NCBI GenBank assembly: GCA_021399435.1
Contig: JAJTUP010000161.1
Location: forward strand, 1-62,413
Reading direction: 5' to 3'
From: Diaporthe sp. PMI_573
Taxonomy: Eukaryota > Ascomycota > Sordariomycetes > Diaporthales > Diaporthaceae
Length of the DNA: 62,413 nt
In this document: piece after piece, positions 45,201 through 55,799 of the stretch
Position numbering within the stretch: the stretch's first letter is position 1
Layout of the letters: each line of letters begins with the position of its first letter
Translations under genes and position numbers: made by a program
The notes under the pieces: model-generated
Databases searched by the model: none
The model's input: only the letters and a program-made list of their open reading frames with translations
Told to the model about the DNA's origin: nothing

Positions 45201-46800
45201 CTTGGGCTAAACTTTACTAATACTTTTCCGGGTATCCAAGATATTTTTGTACAAAGGTTCTTATAAAGATAGGCTAGTACCTAGGGCTTCTCTATTGTAG
45301 AGAATCTAGCAGCTCTAATATCCTATAGTTCTCTTTGGTAGATAATGCTATATAGGTCCTATAGTATAAATTAGCTTGCCTCTACTATTTTAGGTGCCAA
45401 AAAGATGTCTTCGCCTATTATATAATGGTAGAAAAATGAGTTTATAAGGTATGCTAACTGGGTTTTACTTTTAAAGTTTTAGCTATTGTCTAATTTTACT
45501 TCTACAGGGTTCTCTCCCTTATAATTAAGTAGGTAGGATACAAAGTTATTATATAGAGGGTCTTGTTCTAGTATCTTATAGGCCTAAAGATATTGGTCTT
45601 TTGCATGTTTCCTTTCTGATTCTGGGTAATTAGTTGACCAGTATCCTTCCTTCTTGCATATAAAGCATTTCTGCTTCTAGCTTGTATGGCTAAGGCTGTA
45701 GAGTTTGCGGCTTAACTGTCTATAGGGTCTCTGACTTGGCTATCCTGTTGGGTTTGTTATACAATATAGCACTATCTGTTTGGGAAATTAATTATTATTG
45801 TATAACAGCTTCTGATGGTTTTTAAAGTTTGAGATATACCATTGGTCTATAAAGTTGATATCTGTAAAACTATTGTATGTATAAAATTGCTGTACAGATT
45901 CCCGGTCTATGGCCACTTAGAGGGAGGCTCTGAGGTCTGAAAATAGCGCCTTGTATATAGGTTTTTGCTAAATTAGGGTGGCTTCTAGCTCTGGAACTCC
46001 TTGGCAGGCTCTAGTTACTATTGTACGTAGTAGAACCTCTCCCTAGTATCCTTCTCCAAGTGCTTGTTGTACAAGCTATAGCTTGTTAATAAGAGTTTCT
46101 AGAATCTCTATTAGTGTCTTATTGGGGTTCTCTCTTCTTAGTTGTACAAAAGAAAGAATCGTCTAGTCTGCCTAATAGACATTATGGTTGATGTTTATAT
46201 TAAAATGGGTATCTAGCAAAGTATAGATCTTGTCCTATCTCTTCTCTGGCTCTATGTGATAGAGATAGAAGTCTTCTGTGCGACTAGAAAGAATGTCTGG
46301 AAAGACTGTATAGTACTAGTCCTCTTCAATTTAAAGTCTTCTACAGTGGCTAATAAAGATCTATGCTTTGTTGTACAAGAGGTTGTACGGTTGTCCAGTA
46401 TAGTTTCTGTCTTTTCTCCACCCTTTTTAGAAGATAGCCACTGTCTGGGCATCAACTAGACTGTTGTATATAATCTGCTTGGGCAGCAGATCGTACGCTG
46501 GGTCCCCAGTATATAGAGAGTGTTCAGTAACCTCTATACAAGAGGGTTGTAGAAAATTGTTTACCTCTTGTGTAAATCTTGTCCCAGGGGGAATTTATTG
46601 TACGCCTTGTATATCGGCTATTTATTCTCATACGGATCTTAAATTTACCCAAGGGCCCGGCAGAAGTCGTTCATCAACTCATGGGGCTTCTAATTATATT
46701 TATATAGCCAACGGCTGGTTATTAACTCGTGGGGTTTCGACACTTGGTTGTTGGTCTTCAATTGTTTCTTAGATTTATACGGCTAGTTAGGGTTGTTGTC
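42270..46800 (-). pseudogene. Copia 2 gag-pol, decayed
   Basis: Minus-strand translation gives the RNase H end near 42270-42640 (TDSYSLYNCLVKLGT, EKRLIIDIMSL, DNLADALTK), an RT full of stops, GAG-pre-integrase residues near 44790-44900, and a zinc-knuckle remnant near 45640-45690 (QKCFICKKEGYWST, last Cys changed). Gag lies right of this to about 46.8 kb. No long ORF survives. Confidence 0.8.
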
Positions 46801-47320
46801 TCCCTAGTTCAAGGATTGCCAAAATTTATTCTAAATAACTTCGCACAAGTGATATTAAGATTCCTTTAGCCTCTAGTATCTGTAGAAATTCTCTAGTAAA
46901 TGTACGATAAACTTGTTTAAATTAGTAGGCTGTCTATCCGTCAAAGTCTTCATACAAAGTATATCGAAGGTTATTTCTACTCAAGTTAAGATAGATAATA
47001 TCTATCAATACTTGCATAAAGTAGGTTGTCAATTCCCTTGCTAATGGGCCATCTTGTATATTAACTGTGCTATCCTATTACTTAGGGTCTACTGCTCTCC
47101 TCTATATATTTAGTGGGATATTGCTTTTTTTATTAATTTCCTTGTGCGTATAAGGAATAGTGTCTACCTGATAGCTACCCTCTACTATAGGTTGTTCTAG
47201 TGTATTGTTATTAGACGATATTACGTTGGTCTTATTATAGGTCTTGGTCGGTTTTAGGTTTCAGCTTGTGCGAAGGCGTATACTGCTTTGTCTTTCTCGT
47301 ATAAGTCGTGACTATTACCT

Positions 47321-47482
47321 AGTTCTGCTCCGGCAGGCAATAATAATAGTCTCTTCCTCGTGTAAGGGTTGATAAATTAGTCGTCTAGAGGTCTCTATAT
47401 CCGGTTTTGCTCTAGCAGGCGACAATATAGAGTTCTAGAAGGTAGCACAAAAGCCCAAATACCTGGTTCTGCTCTAGTAGGT
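47321..47482 (-). repeat. Three spaced hairpin-like motifs in the Copia 2 leader
   Basis: GTTCTGCTCCGGCAGG (from 47322), GTTTTGCTCTAGCAGG (from 47404) and GTTCTGCTCTAGTAGG (from 47466) recur at 82 and 62 bp; the CTGC...GCAG arms could fold. Copia 1 also has repeats at this place in its leader. Confidence 0.55.
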
Positions 47483-47538
47483 AGCGATTTAGGTAAGTTC
47501 TCGTCTCTTCACTCTTGCTAATCTGTAATTACTTGAAG

Positions 47539-47552
47539 CAATCACTAATCAG
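47539..47552 (-). other. Putative primer-binding site of Copia 2
   Basis: The same 14-mer as in Copia 1 (CTGATTAGTGATTG on the minus strand), directly inside the 5' LTR. Confidence 0.55.
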
Positions 47553-47755
47553 TATTAAATGGGCTTTGTATATATATATGTATTGTTAGATAATTGGGTT
47601 TAGTTGGTTGATTCTTGCTTATTCTTCTAACTAAGAGAGAAAGGAGACCTCCGCACAGTAGGTACGATATACATGCCCACGCCAAAGCAGTCTGCTTATT
47701 TATCCCTTCAGTATCAAGGCTCAAGTATACGGCTATGCTTAATGCTATTCCAATA
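47553..47755 (-). repeat. 5' LTR of Copia 2
   Basis: Starts TATTAAATGGGC (TGTTG mutated to TATTA) and ends ATTCCAATA, followed by CTAGC. 203 bp, same length as its partner; differences are mostly transitions. Confidence 0.9.
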
Positions 47756-47760
47756 CTAGC

Positions 47761-48055
47761 CACCTTTTTCTTATAGCTGTATTTTAATAAGTAGCTTCTA
47801 GTATTAATACCTTATTATTACTATAAAGGTAATCTATAGGGTTCCTTTATAAGTTAGATAGTAGAAAAATAGTAGCTGTACATTTTTGACATAACTAAAA
47901 CATTGCAAAAATTAGTAAGGTGTATAGATATAAAGAGGATACAAAGGGGTAATAGATTGTAAAGGGCATAAAAGAGGTACTAAGTTGTTAATATTTATAT
48001 AAGCTTAAATGAAACATAATAAGCTATACATAGGACATACTAGACCTATTAGTTT
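47761..48055. other. AT-rich decayed sequence
   Basis: No frame recognised. Probably the continuation of the repeat interrupted by Copia 2. Confidence 0.4.
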
Positions 48056-48116
48056 TGTAAGATTGTCCTTATAAGTCGCTCCAATCCAGACCTAGTAAGC
48101 ATTTTTGGTTCTTACA
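48056..48116 (+). repeat. Left LTR of the miniature element
   Basis: 61 bp; differs from the right copy at two positions, both transitions. Confidence 0.92.
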
Positions 48117-48128
48117 GGTTATGAGCCC
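48117..48128 (+). other. Primer-binding site for initiator tRNA-Met half
   Basis: GGTTATGAGCCC, twelve bases complementary to the anticodon stem-loop of fungal initiator tRNA-Met, immediately after the LTR. Confidence 0.75.
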
Positions 48129-48131
48129 AGA

Positions 48132-48293
48132 TAGCTCAATCGGACCATTTCGCGATCCGGAGTGATGAATAATCATAGAGGTTTCCTACCCAAAATACGG
48201 GGTTCATTGGCTTTCCTTGCGTGCGGGGTCCTTTACTCCAATAATTAGAAAGGCGTGCAGCCGAAGCATTACAAAGGCGCAAGGTTCGATCCC
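48132..48293 (+). promoter_or_regulatory. Possible RNA polymerase III A and B boxes
   Basis: TAGCTCAATCGG (48132-48143) differs at one position from the tRNA A-box consensus, and GGTTCGATCCC (48283-48293) is a common tRNA B-box sequence. The 140-bp spacing is long for a tRNA, and no cloverleaf closes, so this is not a tRNA gene. Confidence 0.4.
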
Positions 48294-48349
48294 CCTAAGC
48301 ATCAAATTTGTAGGAACCACTATGTAGCTATATCTAGATTGCGGGGGGC

Positions 48350-48410
48350 TGTAAGATTATCCTTATAAGTCGCTCCAATCCAGACCTAGTAAGCATTTTT
48401 GGTTCCTACA
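48350..48410 (+). repeat. Right LTR of the miniature element
   Basis: 61 bp, preceded by the G-rich tract and followed by AGTTT. Confidence 0.92.
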
Positions 48411-48415
48411 AGTTT

Positions 48416-49730
48416 GTCTCCAGGGCTTATTCCTTAAACAATTTAAGCACCTATATACCTATATAAAAAATATTAGTACAGATTTTATAGTTAAAATGCC
48501 TTCCTTGTTAGATAAAGTTCTAGATTAAATAGGATTAACATAATATAGCGGACCTATTATTTAGTAGCTAGGTACTAATATTTATATAATTATAATTTAA
48601 GTTACCTACTTCTACTATAAGTACTATATATACTTTATATATAGTAAACCACTTATAGGTACCTATTTTAATTCTAAGGGTGCTAGAAGATCCTTATCTT
48701 ACTCTTATAGCACTTATGCTAAATACCTTTACTAATATACTATAGTTGCCTGCCTTATAAAGTTATATACCTTTTATAATAGTACTATTATTATTCTCCT
48801 ATTAGGAAATACTTATAACCTTCTTAATTGCTTTATCTATTATACTATAGCAATTCCTTAGGTATTATAACATATAAAATTAGGGATAATAGTAGTTGCA
48901 GCCTAAATAAGAGCACCTCTTTTATAACTCTTTAATAGAAACTTTACTAGTCTACTAGTAAATTATCTATTAGTATCTTATAATATTAAATTAGGAACTT
49001 TTAAAGTTATAACTTAAGCAATAATATCTTTTAACACTTAAGTCCTTTAAAAAGTAAAAGGCTAAAAGCTAAGGAGAAGGCTATTTTATTATACATCTTT
49101 TAACTAAAAGGGGGTTTAAAGGTTTCTAATTAGTAAAAAAATAATATTCTTAAATATACTATTAAAATATATCTTTTAACTTAAGCATTAAGTAAAAGGG
49201 GCATTATTTAAACCTATATTTCCTATAAATATAAGATAGCATTTTACCTTTAAAATATACTTCCTAATAAATAATACAATCCTTAGGCTAATATTTCTTA
49301 ATATATAATATAAGTAACTTAATTAATCTTACCTTTATATAATATAAATATATTATCTACTTATAATCTTTATAAAGATGAAACTTAAGCCTAGTTAAGG
49401 CTTATAATACCTTATAAACTGGATAAAGCTTAGTTTAGTTATAAGTTTTTAAAATGTATTATTAAAGTGCCTTTATCTTTATAATTTTATTATAATAATA
49501 GTATTGCTTTTATAAATACACTTTAATAAGGTATAAGCAAAGTTTAATAATTTCTTATTTCTTTTTATATATAAGGTAATTTTTAAACTAATAAATTAAA
49601 GAAAATAAGCTATTAGTTAGTATTTCTTCCTATATATAGGCCTAATTAGCAATAAGAAAATATAAGAACTAAGGGATACTTACTAAATCTATCCTAATAT
49701 ATAGATTCTAAGTAAGTAGAGGAGCACCTC
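48416..49730. other. Extremely AT-rich decayed sequence
   Basis: No frame longer than a few dozen codons and no recognisable motif. Composition fits saturated RIP of an old repeat. Confidence 0.5.
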
Positions 49731-50244
49731 TAAAGGTTAGTGGATCAAATGGGAGTCAGGTAGCGGTAGGGTGCACTGAGGTCTTGTTGGGACACTTGAG
49801 AGTGGTTCGGACAACTTTGTATTGAATTCGAGTGGGCTTCTGTCAGCCCTCCTCACACACCCTCCGACATTGTCTCAACCCTTGGCACGCTGCGGGTGGC
49901 TCTGGTGTAGGAATGGCGAGGCCGGAAAATTCAGCCCCCAGACCCACTCTCTTCAGCCATGAATAACTAGCCAACCCTAACCCTGACAGTAACCAAACTA
50001 AATACAGATAAACTTCAGAAATCAGGCTATCTAATAGACTAGGTTACATACCTTTTGGGTAAGAAATAAGGGGAATGCAGAGGTTCGAAGTTAGGGTCTT
50101 AAAACAGCCCAAAAAATCGACTCACGGCCACCAAACTCATCTGCCACTGCGCACGCCACTAGCACTAAGTCTAGGGTAACTCCTTACGTAAAGTCTAGGG
50201 TAACACCCTACGTGCAGCGCCTATACGAGCGTTTCCGTTTAACA
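49731..50244 (-). repeat. Solo-LTR-like repeat, copy B
   Basis: Same orientation as copy A at 23988-24534; ends CGTTTCCGTTTAACA. Forms an inverted pair with copy C across a 59-bp spacer. Confidence 0.75.
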
Positions 50245-50303
50245 AGTATACTAGCATATAATATATATTAGCAAACAAAATCAGTAAAACTTATTAGCTA
50301 AGT

Positions 50304-50835
50304 TGTTAAACGGAAACGCTTGTGTGGGCGCTACACGTAAGGGGTTACCCTAGACTTCACGTAGGGAGTTACCCTAGACTTGGCACTTTTTCGGCTAAGT
50401 GCCTATGTGGCGTGCGCGCCGGCAGATGAGTTTGGTGGCCGTGAGTCGATTTTTGGGGCTGTTTTAAGACCCTAACTTCGAACCTCTGCATTCCCCTTAT
50501 TTCTTACCCAAAAAGCATGTAACCTAGTTCATTAGATAGCCTGATTTCTGAAGCTTATCTGTATTTAGTTTGGTTACTGTCAGAGTTAGGGTTGGCTGGT
50601 TATTTAAAGCCAAAGATAGTGGGTCCGAGGGCCGAATTTTCCGGCCTCCCTATCTGCGCACCAGAGCCAACCACAGCGTGCCCAGGGCTGAGACGATGTC
50701 GGAGGGACTGTGAGGAGGGCTGACAGAAGCCCACTCGAATTCAATACAAAGTTGTCCGAACCACTCTCAAGCGTCCCAACAAGACCTCAGTGCACCCTAC
50801 TGCTACCTGACTCCCATTCGATCCACCAACCTTCA
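50304..50835 (+). repeat. Solo-LTR-like repeat, copy C (inverted)
   Basis: Starts TGTTAAACGGAAACGC and ends CCAACCTTCA. Flanked by TAAG on both sides if two extra bases are included at the right end (50299-50302 and 50838-50841), which is weak evidence of a target duplication. Near-complement of copy B. Confidence 0.75.
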
Positions 50836-51030
50836 GATAAGTAGTAGCAACCCTTATTATATATTAATTAGATAAGAATAATATAAAAATTTATCTTTAG
50901 CTTAATATATTAATTTAAAAAATTATCTAATAAAGCTTTATAATTAGGGAAATCTAACCTAAAAATCTTTAAAACTAATCTTTAAGTACTTAATATATAA
51001 AAACTAACTTAGAAAAAAGAACTTATCTGT

Positions 51031-52020
51031 TGGATAGACACGGTAACGAGTAATTACTCGAAGGGTAACCGAAAGGCTTTAAAATAGCTTCAATTGGTGG
51101 TGGTGTCGTGTGTGCTTCTGGCTAACCTTTATGGGTGGCGAAGCCTTTACGTAAGTATTAGCTAGAAGCGCTAACTAAGCTATGTTAACTAAGCTAAGGG
51201 CTAACTACTGGTTAGCCAGTTAGTGCCCCGTAGAGGGATTAGCACTAGCGTGGTCTATAGACTCTATATCCTTAAATTCTAGCAATGTTTTTACGGTATT
51301 GCCATACTACTAATTCTACACTGGCTGTTTTTTACTTTTGTGCCAGTACTTTTAATTCCTCTAAAAATCGAGTTTTCTTCCGTATTATATATATCTAGTT
51401 ATGTATCTTATTATATACTTCTATCTATATAACCCTTTACCTGTATGGTAAGCTTGTTAGTATTAATAAAGTATTTTAAAGCTTTATTTAGCAACGTCTT
51501 TATTATAGCATCTATAAGGTTGTTGTTGCTATTAATCTATTATATCTTATTAATTTTTTATTACTTATATACCTAGCAAAGAGATATAATATCTATTATA
51601 AGCCTCTTTTTTTATAGTGGTCTCTAGCTTTACCAAATATTTACAAAGCGAGTAGGAATTTATATAGATTACTAAAGGTATTCTCAAAATGTTTAATTGC
51701 TCTATAATTAGCTTTAGAATTACTAAAAGTATAATTTTTATATTAAAGCCGGTAATTATTCCATAGATTTTGGAAGCTAAAATACTTTAAGTAACTATAA
51801 TAATTACACCAAACCTTTATAGGGTTTAGTAGGTAACCTGTAGGATTTATATTAGCAGTACAGCATAGAGATAATACTTAACTATTCAGTATATAAAGAC
51901 ATTATTTGATTCTCAAAGTATAATTACTAGATGTAAGGCTATCTAGTTGTTAGACTAAATACTTAAATTAATAACTAAAGAGTCTGTTCTATTAAAGCTA
52001 TCTACTATAGTAAAACAGAG
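51031..52020 (-). mobile_element. Copia remnant 3: 3' LTR and RNase H only
   Basis: 51031-51321 looks like an LTR (plus strand TGTTGGATAGACACGG to AATTCTACA), with a purine-rich tract on the minus strand next to it. The minus-strand translation of 51340-51990 contains a decayed RNase H (SYSLCKYLVKLETTIKKRLIIDIISL). Coding sequence upstream of this is missing, so the element is truncated. The left end is clearer than the right. Confidence 0.6.
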
Positions 52021-52139
52021 TACATGTGGGCTAGTCAAGTGCCTGTTTATAGGCCTAAGGAGAACGCCTACGCCGAGAGGGTGCGGCGCCAAACGGTTGG
52101 CAACTGCTTCAAGAGATCATCTTAAACAAAAGCTGTCTA

Positions 52140-54800
52140 CTTAGAAGATACGAAGGAAGGTTCTTTTTTTTTCACTATCTAAATTTTAAGCCGTGAGCAG
52201 GACTATTTATACATTCTAGCCCTTTGGAGAGGACATAGCATTATCACTACGTTATAAACCTCCACCAGCACTACATACGTGCAAGTATGTATGCGAAATA
52301 AAGTAACGATAAAATAATCAGAGTAAAAAGTAAAAGAAAGGATCATTTAGGTCTTTTATTAGTAGTAAGAGAATATAGGATAACCTGCTTCGGAAAAATA
52401 AAATCACCATACAAAAGGGGACCTCCTTATTAAACACAAGGGAAGAATCTATCTGATTATGCTAAGAGAAAAAGGAAAAAGAAGGGCTACTAAAGTATTC
52501 TACATCCCGTGTAGCCCGGGCCTCATTAGTTCCTATCCTAGTCCTTCTTTTTCATCATATAGTCCCAGCCATCGAATTTATTATCAACGTTAGGCTAAGC
52601 AACATTCCTTACATACTCGTACCATATATACTAAAACCCTGGGTTCTTAGGTTCAGGTTAGCGCGGCTGGTTTCGTGATCATAGATTGATGTCGAGGTCG
52701 TAGGGTAAGATATGTCGTGACAAGGGCTAGCGTAGCAGGCAAGGAGGAGGAGGTATTTGATTATCTAGAAGCTATTGAATAGCAGGATAGGCTCATATCA
52801 TGCTGTCTAGTGGGGCAGAATCCTGCCTTCTGCGATCAAGATTAGAAGGGCTAGGAGAACTCTCCGGGATTATAGGGGTATCTTCGAAAGGATCTACAGA
52901 GCCTCTTCTTCCAACCACATACTATGTAGACTCGATTTGAGGGCTAGCAGACCCATAGCGGTGCTGTGGTTCTGGTATACGTCTAAGAAACGACAGGTCT
53001 TTCCAAGTTCTAAACTTAGTGGGAGTCATCTCATCAACTATAAGTTGGACAAGTAAGCCAAGCTTGACCCTCTCTAGGCATGTAAGAACTAGTTGCTTAG
53101 CTTTAGGTGTTTGTGCTGGAGTTTCTAGGGTACTATGAATACTTCCTTATTAAGAGGCTAGAGTCCTGCTTATTATAAAGCAGTGAGTAGCCATAATAGA
53201 GACTGAACGAGTTTTTTAGCTAGGAAGATCTGATTCGTCTTTAATTAACGGTTTAGGGATATTAGTATTAGCAGGAAGGAACTCTTGGTTTATTATATAA
53301 ATAGTACCTATATACTTTATGTTATCTAGTTGAAAGTAATTAGCTGTGTAGAAGGGGAGGGTTGGCTATTCAGGCCAACGCAACGCTCAACCTTTACTCC
53401 TAAGTTCTATGTATAGAGCTATTACCATCATGTCCTTCATCATATCCTCCTTTCCTCTAGATTAGGGAATCAGGTTTGTAGAGAAGAGGAGGCTCTTTGT
53501 CTAGTCTATGTAGCCTAGGGAGCCTCTAGGTAGAACTATTTCTTGATTCTCTAAGAGAAGTATTCTTATATTATTGATGATATGAAGGGTACTTCCAAAT
53601 GTCTCTGAAAGTTATGCTATAGTCTCCAGGTTTGTGAGGTTAGTTAGCTCCAGGTAGCCTGCCTTGCTCAGGAAGGCTTTGATAGTTTCATAAAGTTTAA
53701 GCACTCTAGGCCTTTTAATAGCCTAAAAGCCTATATAGTAAGAATCAATCATATAGACTTTCCGGATTTTCTAGTCAAACCAGCATAGGAAAGAGTGGTT
53801 TCGAGGCTCGTCCTTTACAACAAAGATGATCAGTCGTTTGCTTTGGAGATGTGGCAGGGTATACTACTTGAAGGAGGTTTGTTTAATATCCTTAGGAAGC
53901 TTAAGACAGGCTTGGGTAACATAAACAACGTCCTATAGGTACTGGGCAAAGAGGTTGATTCCTGCCAGCGTGTACAGGATAGTAGGTTCCCACTCCCTAA
54001 GCAGGAATCCTTCTAGCTCATAGATAAGAGCTAGGTATATATAAGTACCCATTCCAAAGATACCATCTTTATAACCCTCACGCTAAGGCAGGTCGGGGAA
54101 ATATCAATAGATAGCCTCCTTTATCTATGATATAGTTATAAAGTTTGCTCATAAGAGAGGAGGTCGGCTCTTGATTAGTTCGGGCTTATAAGGAGGACCG
54201 AATTTACTACACAGTATCCAGGTTTTCTTAAGTACCTCCGGGTCATGGTAGGCGACGAAGAGGAAGGTGTGGTTAGACTTATCTACTGGCGCTGCTATAA
54301 TAAAGAGAAGATCTAGTATAGTTACGTAGACGTAAAGGTAAAAGCAGAGCTAAGTTGTTAAGTACTAAGAAAGTACGATATATGGTTTTTAATTAGATGA
54401 TGAAGGGGTATAAGAGAGGGTAAGAGGAGCTTGCAGCCCTAGGGGTTATTAATATAGCTGATCAGGCTAAGGGGAATATCAGAAGATAAGAGAAGAGAGT
54501 TGGAAAGGGTGCTAAACGGGAGGGGAGGTTTTCTATATCACGATAATCGTTAGGGTATAGCAACCATACGTCAGACTTACTTCTCTAGTCAAGAAATACA
54601 AGAGTAGTTTAGATGTATGTAATTAGCTCTAGAATCACCTTGCTGTTAGACGTTAAGAAGTAGTTATAGGTTACGTAGCTAGTAGGTCAGAAGGTATTAT
54701 CATAAGGAAGGAAGTAGAGGTTTAGCTAAATAGGGTTAGTACTAGTTTTTATACTTTGAACAGGAAGATGTAGTTACTACTAGCTTTAGTAGCTTCTATT
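52140..54800 (-). pseudogene. RIP-decayed ORF of unknown function (minus strand of a divergent pair)
   Basis: Long in-phase stretches between isolated stops on the minus strand. They include LFVAYHDPEVLKKTWILCSK and YKPELIKSRPPLL (about 54160-54280), GIFGMGTYIYLALIYELEGF (about 54000-54060), RLIIFVVKDEPRNHSFLCWFD (about 53780-53850) and KIRKVYMIDSYY (about 53735-53770). The His/Asp arrangement there vaguely recalls C48 cysteine peptidases, but I see no catalytic Cys, so this is only a hint. Stops fall where Trp or Gln would be. The 52140-52500 end is uncertain. Confidence 0.45.
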
Positions 54801-54959
54801 TATAGTGATAAGTAGAAACTAGTAAGTCACCCTGTTTTCCTTCCATCTCCCTTCTACTAGTACTTACCTGATCTTTAAAAGGCCACCTCTCTCCCTCTAT
54901 TCAACCACCTCTCCTTTTCCAACCCTATAACTCTTAATTTCTACTTTCCCTCTCTCCCT

Positions 54960-55760
54960 TATACTTTCGTCTACTATCATTATCATATTATCTTCAAAGC
55001 CTAATAACAGTAAGGTTATCTTTCCTTCTTCCTAGTACCTACTTAAGCTAAATATTAGCCTCTTATCAACATAGTTCCTCAATACCCCCGTCCCTGATAG
55101 TTATTACTAGTTTATACCTAACTAGTGGCTTATAGTGGAAGCAATCTGTATTAGTAAACTCGAAGCAAGTATCAAGGCTCTATACATTATCTAGGAGCTC
55201 GTAGACATAAGTAGCTTGTTTAAGCTTATGTCTAACATAAGCAGCGATGTAAGTAAGTTTATCTTCTTAATAAAGGCTAAGCCTACCCATCAAATCATCA
55301 TCTATTATACTAGAGGTTATCCTTTTAGTAACTACTTCCTAAACATGTATACCTACCCCTAGCGCTACTATTCCCTCCTAGTCATGTTATAGGGACATCG
55401 AAATACTACGCCTTGTACTTGCTACACCAAGAGGTACGCTAATACAATCTACGAGGTCGAGAATACCACGAGAAGAAACTTCAATACTAACATTAACTAT
55501 CCCTTCCTATACTACATCTCCCACCTAGGTATCCAGGGTAGCAAGTATACAGCTTGCATCTACATGGTAAACTCTGACTATAAGTACAACTCGTACATAG
55601 ATAAGTATAAAGGATATAAATATATCCGAGATCAAGCTATAAAGGTAAGCCTGTCTTTCCTTCATAATCTTAACATAGTTTAATACTAAACAGGTAAATT
55701 CTTCCCCCTTAAAGCTAGAGAAACGGCTATTCAAGAATACTACTTTAAAGGAAGCAATTA
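54960..55760 (+). pseudogene. RIP-decayed ORF of unknown function (plus strand of a divergent pair)
   Basis: The plus frame is readable for about 230 codons with few stops: TRGYPFSNYFLNMYTYP, GHRNTTPCTCYTKRYANTIY, TRRNFNTNINYPFLYYISHL and YKYNSYIDKYKGYKYIRDQ. Stops sit at probable Trp/Gln sites. No known domain. It diverges from the minus-strand ORF across a CT-rich, promoter-like stretch at 54840-54960, suggesting two genes of one mobile element. Confidence 0.5.
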
Positions 55761-55799
55761 ACTAGAAGGCTATAATACCCATATAAGAGGAGATTCAGT

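Larger units (their letters stand above)
40264..47755 (-). mobile_element. Ty1/Copia retrotransposon 2, full length, RIP-damaged
   Basis: 7492 bp, two 203-bp LTRs, flanked by the 5-bp duplication CTAGC (40259-40263 and 47756-47760). Its LTRs are unlike those of Copia 1, but the internal layout is the same on the minus strand. It is more decayed than Copia 1. Confidence 0.92.
48056..48410 (+). mobile_element. Miniature LTR element (TRIM-like), 355 bp
   Basis: Two 61-bp direct repeats with TGTAAG...CTTACA ends bound a 233-bp non-coding interior and are flanked by the 5-bp target duplication AGTTT (48051-48055 and 48411-48415). Right after the left repeat, GGTTATGAGCCC (48117-48128) is complementary to GGGCTCATAACC of the initiator tRNA-Met anticodon arm, the half-tRNA primer type known from Copia and Ty5. 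Just before the right repeat is GCGGGGGGC, a polypurine-tract candidate (48341-48349). The interior also holds A-box-like and B-box-like sequences. It encodes nothing and would need proteins from another element. The interior is GC-normal and the two LTRs differ at two sites, so it is less decayed than its surroundings. Confidence 0.9.

Noticed and set aside
48119..48300. A tRNA gene, suggested by good A and B boxes
   Set aside because: The boxes are 140 bp apart, no acceptor stem pairs, and LTRs with a target duplication explain the unit better.
53735..53850. A C48 (Ulp1-type) peptidase call for the decayed minus ORF
   Set aside because: Only a His/Asp-like spacing is visible, with no catalytic Cys; kept as a hint, not a call.
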